This document shows, piece by piece, positions 34,501 to 44,093 of a stretch of 64,000 nucleotides of DNA (the stretch's first letter is position 1; each line of letters opens with the position of its first letter). The position numbers were made by a program, and so were the translations under genes. The notes under the pieces were generated by a model. It made no database searches, was not told the origin of the DNA, and saw only the letters and a list, made by a program, of their open reading frames with translations. The DNA is from Nigrospora sphaerica (taxonomy: Eukaryota; Ascomycota; Sordariomycetes; Amphisphaeriales; Apiosporaceae). The stretch lies in assembly GCA_018287875.1 (NCBI GenBank), contig JAGVVL010000018.1, positions 2,038,501 to 2,102,500 on the forward strand, written 5' to 3'.

Positions 34501-36899
34501 GAGATGAAGGCCAGAAGAGCAGGGAATGGAGACTGCCAGTCTGTCTTGGACAACGTTTGACTCTCGTTGATCGCGGATCGGTCCGCCCATAAAGCTCCGT
34601 GAAGGCGGCCGCCGTAGTCGGTCAATTGTGTTAAGGGGGTGGTCCTCAACTCTAGAATTCGCGGCATGTCTCATATGCCGCGAGGTAGTGTATCGGCAGT
34701 CGTTATCACTGTGACACGCAGATATGCGGCGAGACCGCCCTCTGCAGTTTATCTTCGGTGACGTCTCTTGACAAGGGAGCGAAATACTTAGCTGGGCGCG
34801 CAGTGCAGGCCCGTTGAGTACCTATCTTTACTGGACACGTTGTCAAGTCTCGCTCCATGAACCTAGTCGATCAAGCTCACGGGTCGCTCTAGTCGACATG
34901 GGATCCTTCAGGTCCAAATAAATATCAAGTTTCTTAGGACCTTAATACACTTGGCCCTCTCAGTTGACCATAACGCGCGAGTCTGCAGAACACTGAAGAC
35001 CGACGTTTGGTACGTCGATGGAATTGATTTGGACGCCGTAAAGCGAGCTCCAATACGTGTATAGTGTATATACGAGAATCGACTCATGCTACCTGCATCA
35101 CCCCATGCTTCTCCTAATGGCTGATGTGATACAACCATATGCGTCGAAATTTACTGGAGAAGGCCCGAAATGAACTTTACCTCTAGTGGCTCCTGCATGT
35201 ACATCAACAACAAGCTGTTAGGGAAGTATTGATACTGAGAACACCGTGCAAGCCAGATGCAGATTCGCCTACGGAGAGGAAGCTCCAGTCCAAGGAATTT
35301 AATTAATCACGTTGCCACTGTCAGACCTGTCAGTTTAGTCCTTGTTTTTTTTAAGTCACAGCTGTATTTGGTAAGTTTTATGAGTCCCGAAGTATATTGA
35401 GCGAAGTCAACATCTACACTCCCCTACTATCAGCATACCGACGCGTCTCTTGAATCAATTGCTGTAACTGACCCGAGCTCTACGTTTCTTGACTGTATTT
35501 GGGCGATTCGCTGAACAACTGTGAAAAGAGCCGGAGATCGCCCTTCTAGTACGGCACGGGGGGGGGATGGTCGACGCATAGGGGAGCGTGCTATCAGCTG
35601 TACGCGCGTGTCTAGCGCATTAGGTGGCCACCCCCAAACTGTGTAGCCTTGTGGAATGCCCCGTCTTGGTTGCCACAACATTTGTGAGTGTTAACGGTAC
35701 TGGTTTCCCCGGCAGTACCGTGACAGAGCTGCCGATGGTGCAAAGTTACGAGCCCAAGCCCGAGCTCTCGAGTTGGGTCTTCATGGAGCCTCTAGAATTT
35801 GTACTCAGAACAAAAGTACAGGTTGCTGCGTAGGCGTGAATGCTTTGGTGTCCCCTCTCCCCTCCACTTGGGTGTATGTCACAAAGACATACAACTTCCA
35901 TACGACAAGGTCTTGGTTTGTGACTTGAAATAGAGAAGGAGAACGTGGCGGGAAGTGTACCATCCATTATATGTATTAGCACCTGCCACAGGTCAGTGTC
36001 ACGAGTTCCGTACATACTGCCATCGAACTGGGCTGGCTCACTGGCGATGTGACCGCTGGCGTCAAAGAAGAAAGCAAATGGCTTTTGAGCTTCTCTTGAA
36101 ACGACGCGGCGCAGCAAACGAGGATGCAAGTACCGGGAATCAACCAAACGTCAGTTGGCCCGCCTGCAATAGGCACACAAGGTAAAATGGGCACTGTTCA
36201 ACTGTGAACTGAGCATCATTATTTCGCTACCGCCTATTGGATAAGCCCTTCCCACCCATTTTCAACGTTGATGAACCGAGGTGTCGTTATTTGGAACGAC
36301 TGAGTACTTGTTGATTGACTAGAGAACCAGAGCTCCGGGAGACGGGAAGAATTCTCAGATATATGTACATGTGGGCAGATGACAAAGTTTGATCGTCGCC
36401 TTTCTATGAACCTCGAAGTGGAGAAGCGGTCCTGAGTCACGATGCCGAGGGTGTTTAAAGCCACTGCTGGCTTCCGTGATAGTGCTCTGGGTTCGAACTT
36501 GCTGGTGTTAGGTTCCGGCAGCTGGCCAATTCTACAACCGGCATAAAGCAAGAGGACATCAGTGTATGTACGATATGGCACTTTGGCACAAGACTATGTT
36601 CGTGGGTGCTATTCCAGTGTGTCGCTTCGTAACCTCGGTGTTCGTGAAGATCAACATGGAACCCGCATTTCAACGTGGTTAGAGTCAAAAACTGCCTTAA
36701 TAAGTCCAATGGTCTATCGTGGTAACTATGAAAGTCCTTCCCGTCCGGTGACGCGAAAAGAGTAAAACACGCCAACAACTGACAATGAGCTTTGGCTGGA
36801 CGAGAAAGAGGATTATCCCCCCTACGGGGCCAAAAAAATCAAAAACATACAACACCGAGGATTCCCAGGTCGTCACCGACCCTAGTACTAATTCGGCGC

Positions 36900-37320
36900 T
36901 TTCCAGCTTATCTATGGGAGAGCGGACGGGATCCCGAGTTTTCTGGAAGCTATGGTCGTATGTGATGGATATGGGATGTAAAAGATTTTATATTCATGCC
37001 ATTATCACGTTTTTGTCTCGACAAGCTCAGTTACGACTCTTCCCCCAGCGACACCTTCTCCCTTGTATATGCCATGCCCGATCCGGAGTTTCACGAGTAT
37101 TGGCATATTCGTGTGGGCCTATTGCGGGGTCGCGCCTGAAATGCACGAGGAGCATCATGGGCTCGAGTTCTTTTCTTCTTCAAAACAATGGCTGCACTTA
37201 GGACATCCTTTGCGTGAGCGGTCGCCCTGGCCAAGCTTTCACATCGGCATCGTTCCGCCTTTTTTGATGGTATCGAGATGAAGCTTTCCCCGAGTGAAAA
37301 AATACGAGCGGGTGGTGTAG
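36900..37320 (+). pseudogene. Possible coding relic, unidentified
   Basis: Within the low-G+C stretch one plus-strand frame gives fragments with protein-like character, such as YDSSPSDTFSLVYAMPDPEF followed by HEYWHIRVGLLRGR, but with stop codons before and after and no start or splice signals that would rescue it. I do not recognise the family. It could be a decayed gene or chance. Confidence 0.2.
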
Positions 37321-38821
37321 TCAGGTAAGTTCCCGCTTCCTGGCTTCTGGTCACCCATTGTGCTTCTCACAGTTGCTAATCCTTTTGCCTCAAGTATGGA
37401 TGGAATGATGGCAGACGGATGTCTGATTTGAATTTCTAAGTTCAAGACCCAGTGCTATTCTTGTGCGACCTTGGTGGCTTCGCAGTAGTGCATCAATCGC
37501 AGGCTGCCTCCCACATGCAAGGAGACCTCGCAGGACGCCGCTTTTGTCGTTGCTGCCGTCGTGGCCGCCAGTGGTCTTTCTGGCGAGTCCGGCTCATTGA
37601 GCTCAGCAGTGAAGACGTACGTACCTCTGGGGAACCCTGTCCTTGCGAAGGTTCGGAGTACAACGGTGTACTGATAGTCAGGGAGGGGCTCTGGCTACCC
37701 TTGGGATGAGCAGCAGCCCGCCGTGCGATAGGTTGGACTCCGAGGACCCCCCCTCGAGTGTCAATCTCGCGGCCGTTCACTGTTCATGCTACCTTCCTGG
37801 CCGTTTGAAACCGTCAAGCTGCGGAACTTGTCGACGATTAATTGCTGGCAGCGCACCGAAGCAAAGAATCGGGTGCCGCCGGCTCGGTGGTGCTTCAATC
37901 GAGGCAGCGTTATCCTAGTCCAGATTGCTATTGGACAGCTGGCTCGATGGCGTGGAGGCGCAGCATTAGGGGACGTAGTGGTGTCATTTACTCGTATCGC
38001 TCATTACCGCTCCGATGTGAAAGTGAGCCAACGCAGTCAAAGGGTACGCCATACGGTTCTCGGGCTCAAGAGAGAGTCTTTTTTTTAAGGAGCTCAGACT
38101 GATGGCATCATGGAAACCGAATGTACGGAGTAGGAGATAGGTACTTTTGTACTCAGCTCTGGTGGGTAAGTACGTACGAGCTTTTGGCTGAAGGTGCTGA
38201 TGAGATGGACGGTGGGATTACCCATACTGTCCAGCAATATCTCCGGAGTACCCGATCTGGTGTCAAGCATGGGTCCATGAGGATCAATCGAGTATATCCG
38301 GGTTAGGTACTGAGTATCGCTAATGCACATGCGCGTGATTACCGCCAGGGTGTGCGAATGGACGTGTACTTACCTCACTTACTTCGTACACTGTATTGCC
38401 GATGGACGCACGGAAGAGGAGCCCTGGAGGAGCCAACCTGTCCATCTCCGGGGACTTGTGTTTGGGGTAGCTGATGCAGGAGGGAGGACCCTGGGCTGTT
38501 ACCCTTCAGCACGGCCTATGCCTCTATGGCCCCTACCGAAGGACCCCCGACCGGGAAGCCCTCCCGGTGCATGCAGTGCCCCCCCACTTGGTACATCTGG
38601 TGCCGGCAGAAGGCCCCCAAACCGCCCGTGGATGACGACGCCCGAGGCACTCAGCCGCCTGACGGCGTTGCCGGCCAACCGACCACTGCTCGTCTGCAGC
38701 TGGGAGCAAGTGCCCGGCTCTGTATTGGGCTGGGGCTATGTCTCAGCTCAGGGGCGCCAGGACCCGCCCAATTGACCCGCTGACTGCCCGACAGCCTGGA
38801 GACAAAGCGTCGTCACCCGGA

Positions 38822-38841
38822 GGGGGGGGGGGGGGGGGGGG
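38822..38841. repeat. 20-base poly-G run
   Basis: Uninterrupted run of 20 G on the plus strand, 163 bp before the start codon at 39005, so probably in that gene's promoter. Confidence 0.9.
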
Positions 38842-39004
38842 CCTCGTATCACCATTCGACCATCATCCATTCCAACTGTCCTTCATTCCTGTATCTACAA
38901 CCAAAAAGCCGATTTCCTTTCCCATCCCATCACACCACTGATTCGTCTCCTCTTGTCTCTACTTTCCTTCCTCTACGCCCCTCATCTATCTACGAAACTC
39001 GAAA

Positions 39005-40133
39005 ATGCATTTGACATCGCTAGTGACCGCCGCGGGCCTGGCGGTCTCCTCGACCAGCGCCTTCCTCCTGCCCATTCCCGAGGCTTCCGAGAAGGACACT
39101 CTCAGCACCCTTCCCGTCCCCGTGCACGTCGAGCGCATTCCCATCATGGCTGAGTCCAAGAATGTCAAGCTGGAGTGCCCCGGATGCCCTCGCGTGTCTG
39201 TCGCCGATGGATCGGTACAAACCCACCTGGAGCTGGACTTCAGCATCGACCACGCTGCTGGCTCCGACCGCCTGATGCTGAACGGCTTCGAACTGTATCC
39301 CAACTCGGACCCCATGGCCAGCACCCTGACTGCCCACCTCGGCGGCTTCGACGACAAGGGTAAGCCCGTCGAGTGGCCTCTGGGCTTCGGTCTTCGTACC
39401 CAGCGCCTCGCCCACAACGACGAGGACAACATGGAACTCTTGCAGATCGACCTGCAGGTCATCGAAGTCAGCAACGCCTTCATGGACGGAATCCCCAACG
39501 TGCAGGTCAAGGTTATCCAGATGCCCAAGGGCGCTCTGATGATCGCCGATATCGAGAAGACCGAGTCGCAGACCGTTCCCAAGGCGGGCGGCGAGTGCAG
39601 TACTTGGGTCTGCCGCTGGAGGGCCGCCGTCAAGCAGCAGCTCGGCCGCCTGGGCAAGGCCTGTCACGGCCGCCCCGGCCAAACTCATGCTAAGCTGGAG
39701 GGCGTCCACCGCCACCCCGGCGCTCACAGCATGCACGGCCAGGAACAGGGCGCCAACTGGGGCCACCTGATGAGGAACATTGCCTCGCACATCCTGCTGC
39801 CCATCGCTATCGGTATTGTGGCTGGCGTTTCTGCTAGCCTGTAAGTCCAAAGCCTCGAACGACTGTCGTGAGCCTATGCTAACTCGTGCCAGCCTGGGTA
39901 TGCTGATCGGAACCGCTATTGTCTGCATGTGGCGCAAGTTTGTCCGCCCTGCTGGTGTCCGCCGACACCGCCGCCGTGGTCACTCGGTTCACAAGGCCAA
40001 CCGCCAGGAGTCGGCTCTCAGTGACGAGAAGGCTGGCCTCATGTCTCACCAGGACGAGGACGACGTCGATGTCCCCCCCGCATATGTTGAGGACGGCCTG
40101 GCTCAGGACAAGAAGCCCGAGAATGATGCCTAG
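39005..40133 (+). CDS. Secreted-pathway single-pass membrane protein with CPGCP motif (DUF7728-like)
   Basis: Two exons (39005-39840 and 39893-40133; 52-bp intron with donor GTAAGT, branch GCTAAC and acceptor CAG) encode 358 residues. Seen: an N-terminal signal peptide (MHLTSLVTAAGLAVSSTSA); the motif LECPGCP near residue 57; a beta-rich lumenal or extracellular domain to about 190; a linker rich in Gly, His and Gln; one membrane segment near the exon junction (HILLPIAIGIVAGVSASLLG, about 260-290); and a basic then acidic cytoplasmic tail containing PPAY, a PPxY motif read by WW-domain ubiquitin ligases such as Rsp5. I believe this matches the fungal family catalogued as DUF7728, but that is from memory. 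Function is unknown. The type I topology is inferred. Confidence 0.85.
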
Positions 40134-41238
40134 ATGATTTCTACGGAGCTAAAGGCCACTCACTACTAGACGATTGAGACACGCCCGTCGGTGCACTGTA
40201 AACTGTATTCGTCGCGATTCCGCCCGACGGCGCCTATTTCCCCAAGGCGTCGACTTGTTTGGCTTGCGCCTGAAAGTGCAGGGATCTGTACTGGAAACGG
40301 TAGGCATAGGCAGGCTGAGTTTCAGCACGGCATTTCGGAGTACCCTTTTTTTCCACGACTTCTCATCTCATTTCCGACCCAAGTTGTACTGAGTAGATGA
40401 GGGTAATAACTCACATTCCTTTTACTCGCGGTTGATCTTGGTGCAAACTTGCAGTGACTCGAACTACAAAGGTTGTACTCCGTATGTAACATCGAGCGTG
40501 AGGTCGATGAGGTATATGCTGGGAGCGTCTGCTCGACCCCCATGTTTCTGAAGCTGCTGCTCAACGGTTCCAATCATTGCAGTATCTGACTACCTATGCT
40601 CACGGCACTGTGTATAATTGGATCTTCGTATCCTTCTGCGGGATCGCGTGCATCGCTCGTCATTGCGGCCGGCCCTCGCAACCTCGTTTGTGTACGGAGT
40701 ACCCACATTCCTTCATTGAGTGCCACTGCATGCCGGCGGAGCACAGACCACTCATGGTTACGTACATAAGCTATATGTAAACGCATAAGTACTCAAATAG
40801 CTTATGTAAATGCATAATTATATACTTGCTACCCAAAGTACAATGAGGGAGCTTTCCTGTAGGAGAACATCCCACTTGCACTTTATGACGGCAGACGACT
40901 TGCGATCTCGAGAAAGACCGGCTTTCATCAGTCACGTTCTGCCGAGGTCCAACTGCTTCAGTGTATTCTGGTCCCATGCCGTCTGCCAAAGACATGAGTG
41001 ACGCGGACTGAGGTTTTGTGCGAGCACCTGCAGGGCCAGTATCGCCGTCCCTTTCGCCAAAGAGAAGTGAGCTCTCCCACTTATCCATCCGCCGGCCGTC
41101 ACCGAAACCGAAGCGTCGTCGTCCGTCCCGTCCCTGCTTTCGCTCTGTTCCGAACCCGAGACCACAGCCAGGCAAGCCGATCGCTCCGAGCACCACCGCA
41201 TACGAGGGGAAAACCACGCGCCGCAGCGCTCAGTCACG
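40134..41238. other. Intergenic region of 1.1 kb
   Basis: No gene seen. It holds two copies of the TACGGAGTA motif in opposite orientation (40476-40484 as TACTCCGTA and 40693-40701) and an AT-rich patch around 40770-40830. Confidence 0.6.
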
Positions 41239-42939
41239 ATGCAGACGCGCCTGGTCGTCCGCCGCATCCTTCCGGTCCGGTCGCTGAAGGCCCCCCCGGC
41301 CTCACGGTTCTGCACCCGCCAGGGCACCCTGTCTTCCAAGGCCCGGCCACAGCTTCCTTTCCTCGCCAATCCTCTGGCCCGCAACAAGCAGTGGCGATAC
41401 CTGACGACGGAGCGGAAGCGATGGCTGGCCTACGAGGTGACGCTGGGCCTGCGCTACGGCGTCGCCGGCTGGGCCATTGTCGCCTTGTGCATCGGAATCT
41501 ACTGGACGCTCCAACAGGAGTGGCTGGAGCAGACTTACCCAAGCCCGGACGAGTGGAAGTTCGTGACGAGACTGCGCTTCCGACTGCTCATGTGGGGGCC
41601 CGATCGAACTGACACGCCGCAACCCAACTGGGTCCAGATTGGCAACTTCGCCAAGAATGTCCTCGAGCGACTGGAGGACCCGGCACTGGACGGCGCCGGC
41701 CTGCAGGAACTGACCGAGGGCGGCATGTGGATTGATGGCGTTGGCAATGCCGGCTACGACATCACAGCCAAGTCCGAGCCGTGGCAGCGGGGCTACTACC
41801 AAGTTTTAATGATGTGCGCCCTCGTGGCCCAGAAGCTCGACAACCACCTCGTCGACACGACCCGGCACGTCGTCTTCCCGGCCGACCAGGTCCATGGTCC
41901 TTCTAATCCCTCGCCGAGGCCCATCCCGCCTGGTTCGCCCAGTGCTCCGCATGAGAAAGATTGCGAGCCGGCCTTTGAGGCCCCCGAAACGTACTACATG
42001 AAGATCCTCACCACGAAGGGCTTCGCCGCCAAGCAGAAGATGGACGCCGCCCTGGCCTATGCTGCCTGGCTGGATTTTAGGGGCATCCCGGATGCCTCGG
42101 CCCGGATGTACGACTGGGCTTTGCAACTGGCTTCCGAGAACTTGTCCCCGGCAGCTCTGCCGTACGATCCGGCCACCCACGTCCTGAAGGATGGCCCGGT
42201 TAAGCCGTCTTCCAACGTCCTGACAACCCTGACCGCTGTTGCCGCCCACAAGGCAAGGAATGGGGACGTGTCCTCTGCGTTGCCGATGCTCATCTCCATC
42301 CTGAGAGCTCGTCGTTCTCTGCCAAGTCCTGACACTGACGAATCCGGGTCTCTTGGCTTGGGGGGAAAGGCGGCCACTCCGTGGACGCTCACCAACGCTC
42401 TGAGCGCGGCGAAACGTCTCATCACCCCTCCCTCCTACCCCTCGCCACCAGATAATGGTGAAGCTCCCCCTGTGCGGGATGCTAAGGAGCTGTGCGAGGA
42501 AGCGGGTCTCAATCTCTATATCGGCGAAATCATTTATGCCACCCAGCCTAGTACCTTCGGCCGAGAGGACGGAGTCTCTTGGACCCGCGAGGCTGTGGAT
42601 CTTGCCGAGGACCAGTTGCAAAAACTGGGCACCAAAAACCAGGATACTGCTGCCCAAAAGACATGCAAAGAATGCCTGAATACAGGCCTGGAGAACTGGG
42701 CGAAGATGACGGCGCGCCTTGCTCGTGAGGAGAGAGAGAAACAGGAGCGGGGACAAACGGGCTCGTCCGAGTCCAGCTGGTTCGGTCTCTGGGGCAAGGG
42801 CAAGGGCGGCCCGGCCCAGGAATCTGGTCGATGGCGTGCCGAAGAGAAGGCAGTCCAGGAACGGTGCAGGAGGGCACAGGAGCTGCTTGACGAGTTGGAA
42901 GCGCCCAAATTCTCGCTCGGCTCCTTGTTCTGGGCTTAA
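41239..42939 (+). CDS. Mitochondrial inner-membrane TPR protein, Mgr3-like
   Basis: Single exon, 566 residues. Seen: an Arg-rich, acid-free N-terminus (MQTRLVVRRILPVRSLK) typical of a mitochondrial presequence; one membrane segment at about 72-91 (YGVAGWAIVALCIGIYW); directly after it YPSPDEWKFVTRLRFR, a characteristic proline-tryptophan motif of this family; then helical repeat-like segments (for example MDAALAYAAWLDFRGIPDA near 265 and SARMYDWALQLASENL after it) and a charged C-terminus. This layout fits fungal relatives of yeast Mgr3, which with Mgr1 acts as substrate adaptor of the i-AAA protease Yme1 in the inner membrane. Assignment to Mgr3 is from architecture and remembered motifs and is moderately certain. 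Related fungal entries are sometimes mislabelled as maltose permease, for which nothing here gives support (only one membrane span). Confidence 0.75.
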   Translation: MQTRLVVRRILPVRSLKAPPASRFCTRQGTLSSKARPQLPFLANPLARNKQWRYLTTERKRWLAYEVTLGLRYGVAGWAIVALCIGIYWTLQQEWLEQTYPSPDEWKFVTRLRFRLLMWGPDRTDTPQPNWVQIGNFAKNVLERLEDPALDGAGLQELTEGGMWIDGVGNAGYDITAKSEPWQRGYYQVLMMCALVAQKLDNHLVDTTRHVVFPADQVHGPSNPSPRPIPPGSPSAPHEKDCEPAFEAPETYYMKILTTKGFAAKQKMDAALAYAAWLDFRGIPDASARMYDWALQLASENLSPAALPYDPATHVLKDGPVKPSSNVLTTLTAVAAHKARNGDVSSALPMLISILRARRSLPSPDTDESGSLGLGGKAATPWTLTNALSAAKRLITPPSYPSPPDNGEAPPVRDAKELCEEAGLNLYIGEIIYATQPSTFGREDGVSWTREAVDLAEDQLQKLGTKNQDTAAQKTCKECLNTGLENWAKMTARLAREEREKQERGQTGSSESSWFGLWGKGKGGPAQESGRWRAEEKAVQERCRRAQELLDELEAPKFSLGSLFWA

Positions 42940-44093
42940 GGCTGGCGTTTAGCGCATTCCCTCGTTCGGTCCGTGATGGTCCCCGGCAAGGTGGGCAGGT
43001 GTCGGGAGACATACCCTCGCTAGCTTGGCAACAACCGTCCACTCCCAGTGTATATATGCATGAGACGCCAAGGTGCAAAGAGGGGTCTCCAGTCTACAAG
43101 ATTCTCCGCTTCGTATCGTGTTAATCGTTGGGCTTCCGGCTTCCCGAAACCACCAAAGTCCAGTCGTAGTGGTAATTGGACAAACTCTGAAACTCGAGAC
43201 AACAGCAGCTCCGGATCCCCAAGATAGTGTTCTGTATCTGTGCAGCCCGATTAAAAGTTTGTTGCTGGCCCGGTTCGGCGACAGTACAGCCACACACACA
43301 CACACACCTCGTGTTCTGTTGGTAAAGCCGGGCTTCGATTCGCTGGAGGGACACGCCGGAACTCCCACACTATTGAATCCCGGCCAGCAGGAAGGGGGGA
43401 AACCTGCCACTTCCTCGCCCTCCCACCACTACAACGGCTCAGTCCTCCCCTTCGCCGTCTCTCTTGGAGCGTTCCGGCCAAAACGCCAGCTTTACCCGGG
43501 CCACGGTCGAGCTGGGGGAGGGGAGAAAACACTCCCAACGCCTTGTTCGTCCTCCCCCCTTCGCTAAGTATCCACGGCTCGTTTCGCATCACCCATGCAT
43601 ACGCGAGCCCCGACCCCTTGGAAGCGGCTCTGACCATGTGCAGCCTGTTCCGTGGGCTCCTCCGGTTTTCACGGCGCGGCGGGACGGCGGCCGTGACGCC
43701 TTCGCGGCCACCATCGCCCGGCCGGCGTGGGATCTCCCGCTGCCGCCGCCGCCGCCGCCGCCGCAACACCCGACGGCATCCACCCACCTGTCACACTGCC
43801 ATGTACAGTACACGCTGCACTCGCGGCTCGGGAGTACCCCGCTCGTTGCCGAGGGCGCTGTGACGGGTGCAAAACAGGGCACCGCGGACGACTCGGGGAA
43901 GGGATGAGGCGCAAGATAGGTTCGGATGCGACTGCTCGTACTGTTCCATTTTGGCTTGCAGATGAAAACCTTCATTGGGGCCTAATAACGTCCGGAAATA
44001 CCATGGGGGTTTCTCAACCACCGCAAAATGACCAACCGTCGAGTGAATAAGAACCAAAGCCTTCCAACCATCTGAGTTCCTGTATACGATCTC
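42940..44093. other. Intergenic region between convergent genes
   Basis: Presumed 3' untranslated sequence of the two flanking genes. It contains a (CA)8-type run at 43291-43307 and (CCG)7 at about 43743-43764. Short open frames over the CCG run are low-complexity and not supported. Confidence 0.6.

Larger units (their letters stand above)
28532..39004. other. Gene-free stretch of 10.5 kb, partly low in G+C
   Basis: No intact gene recognised on either strand. The left part (to about 34.5 kb) has the same composition as other intergenic DNA here. From about 34.5 to 38.1 kb A+T is visibly higher (26 G/C in the 60 bases 34921-34980) and open frames are short. A G-run sits at 34294-34305 and a 20-base G-run at 38822-38841. 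One TACGGAGTA copy lies at 38124-38132. The last 150 bases before 39005 are C/T-rich, as expected for the promoter and leader of the next gene. No transposase, reverse transcriptase or terminal repeat was identified. Confidence 0.55.

Noticed and set aside
36485..36500. GGTTCGAAC, similar to a tRNA T-loop
   Set aside because: No matching D-arm upstream and no acceptor stem. The same holds for TTCGAACC near 34392 on the other strand.
39020..39937. 305-codon frame antisense to the CPGCP membrane-protein gene
   Set aside because: The sense strand has a signal peptide, a membrane span and an exact splice joining two exons; the antisense frame is a shadow.
43741..43765. (CCG)n run in an open frame suggesting a poly-Ala or poly-Pro protein
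   Set aside because: The frames have no start context or splice support and lie in the 3' spacer between convergent genes.
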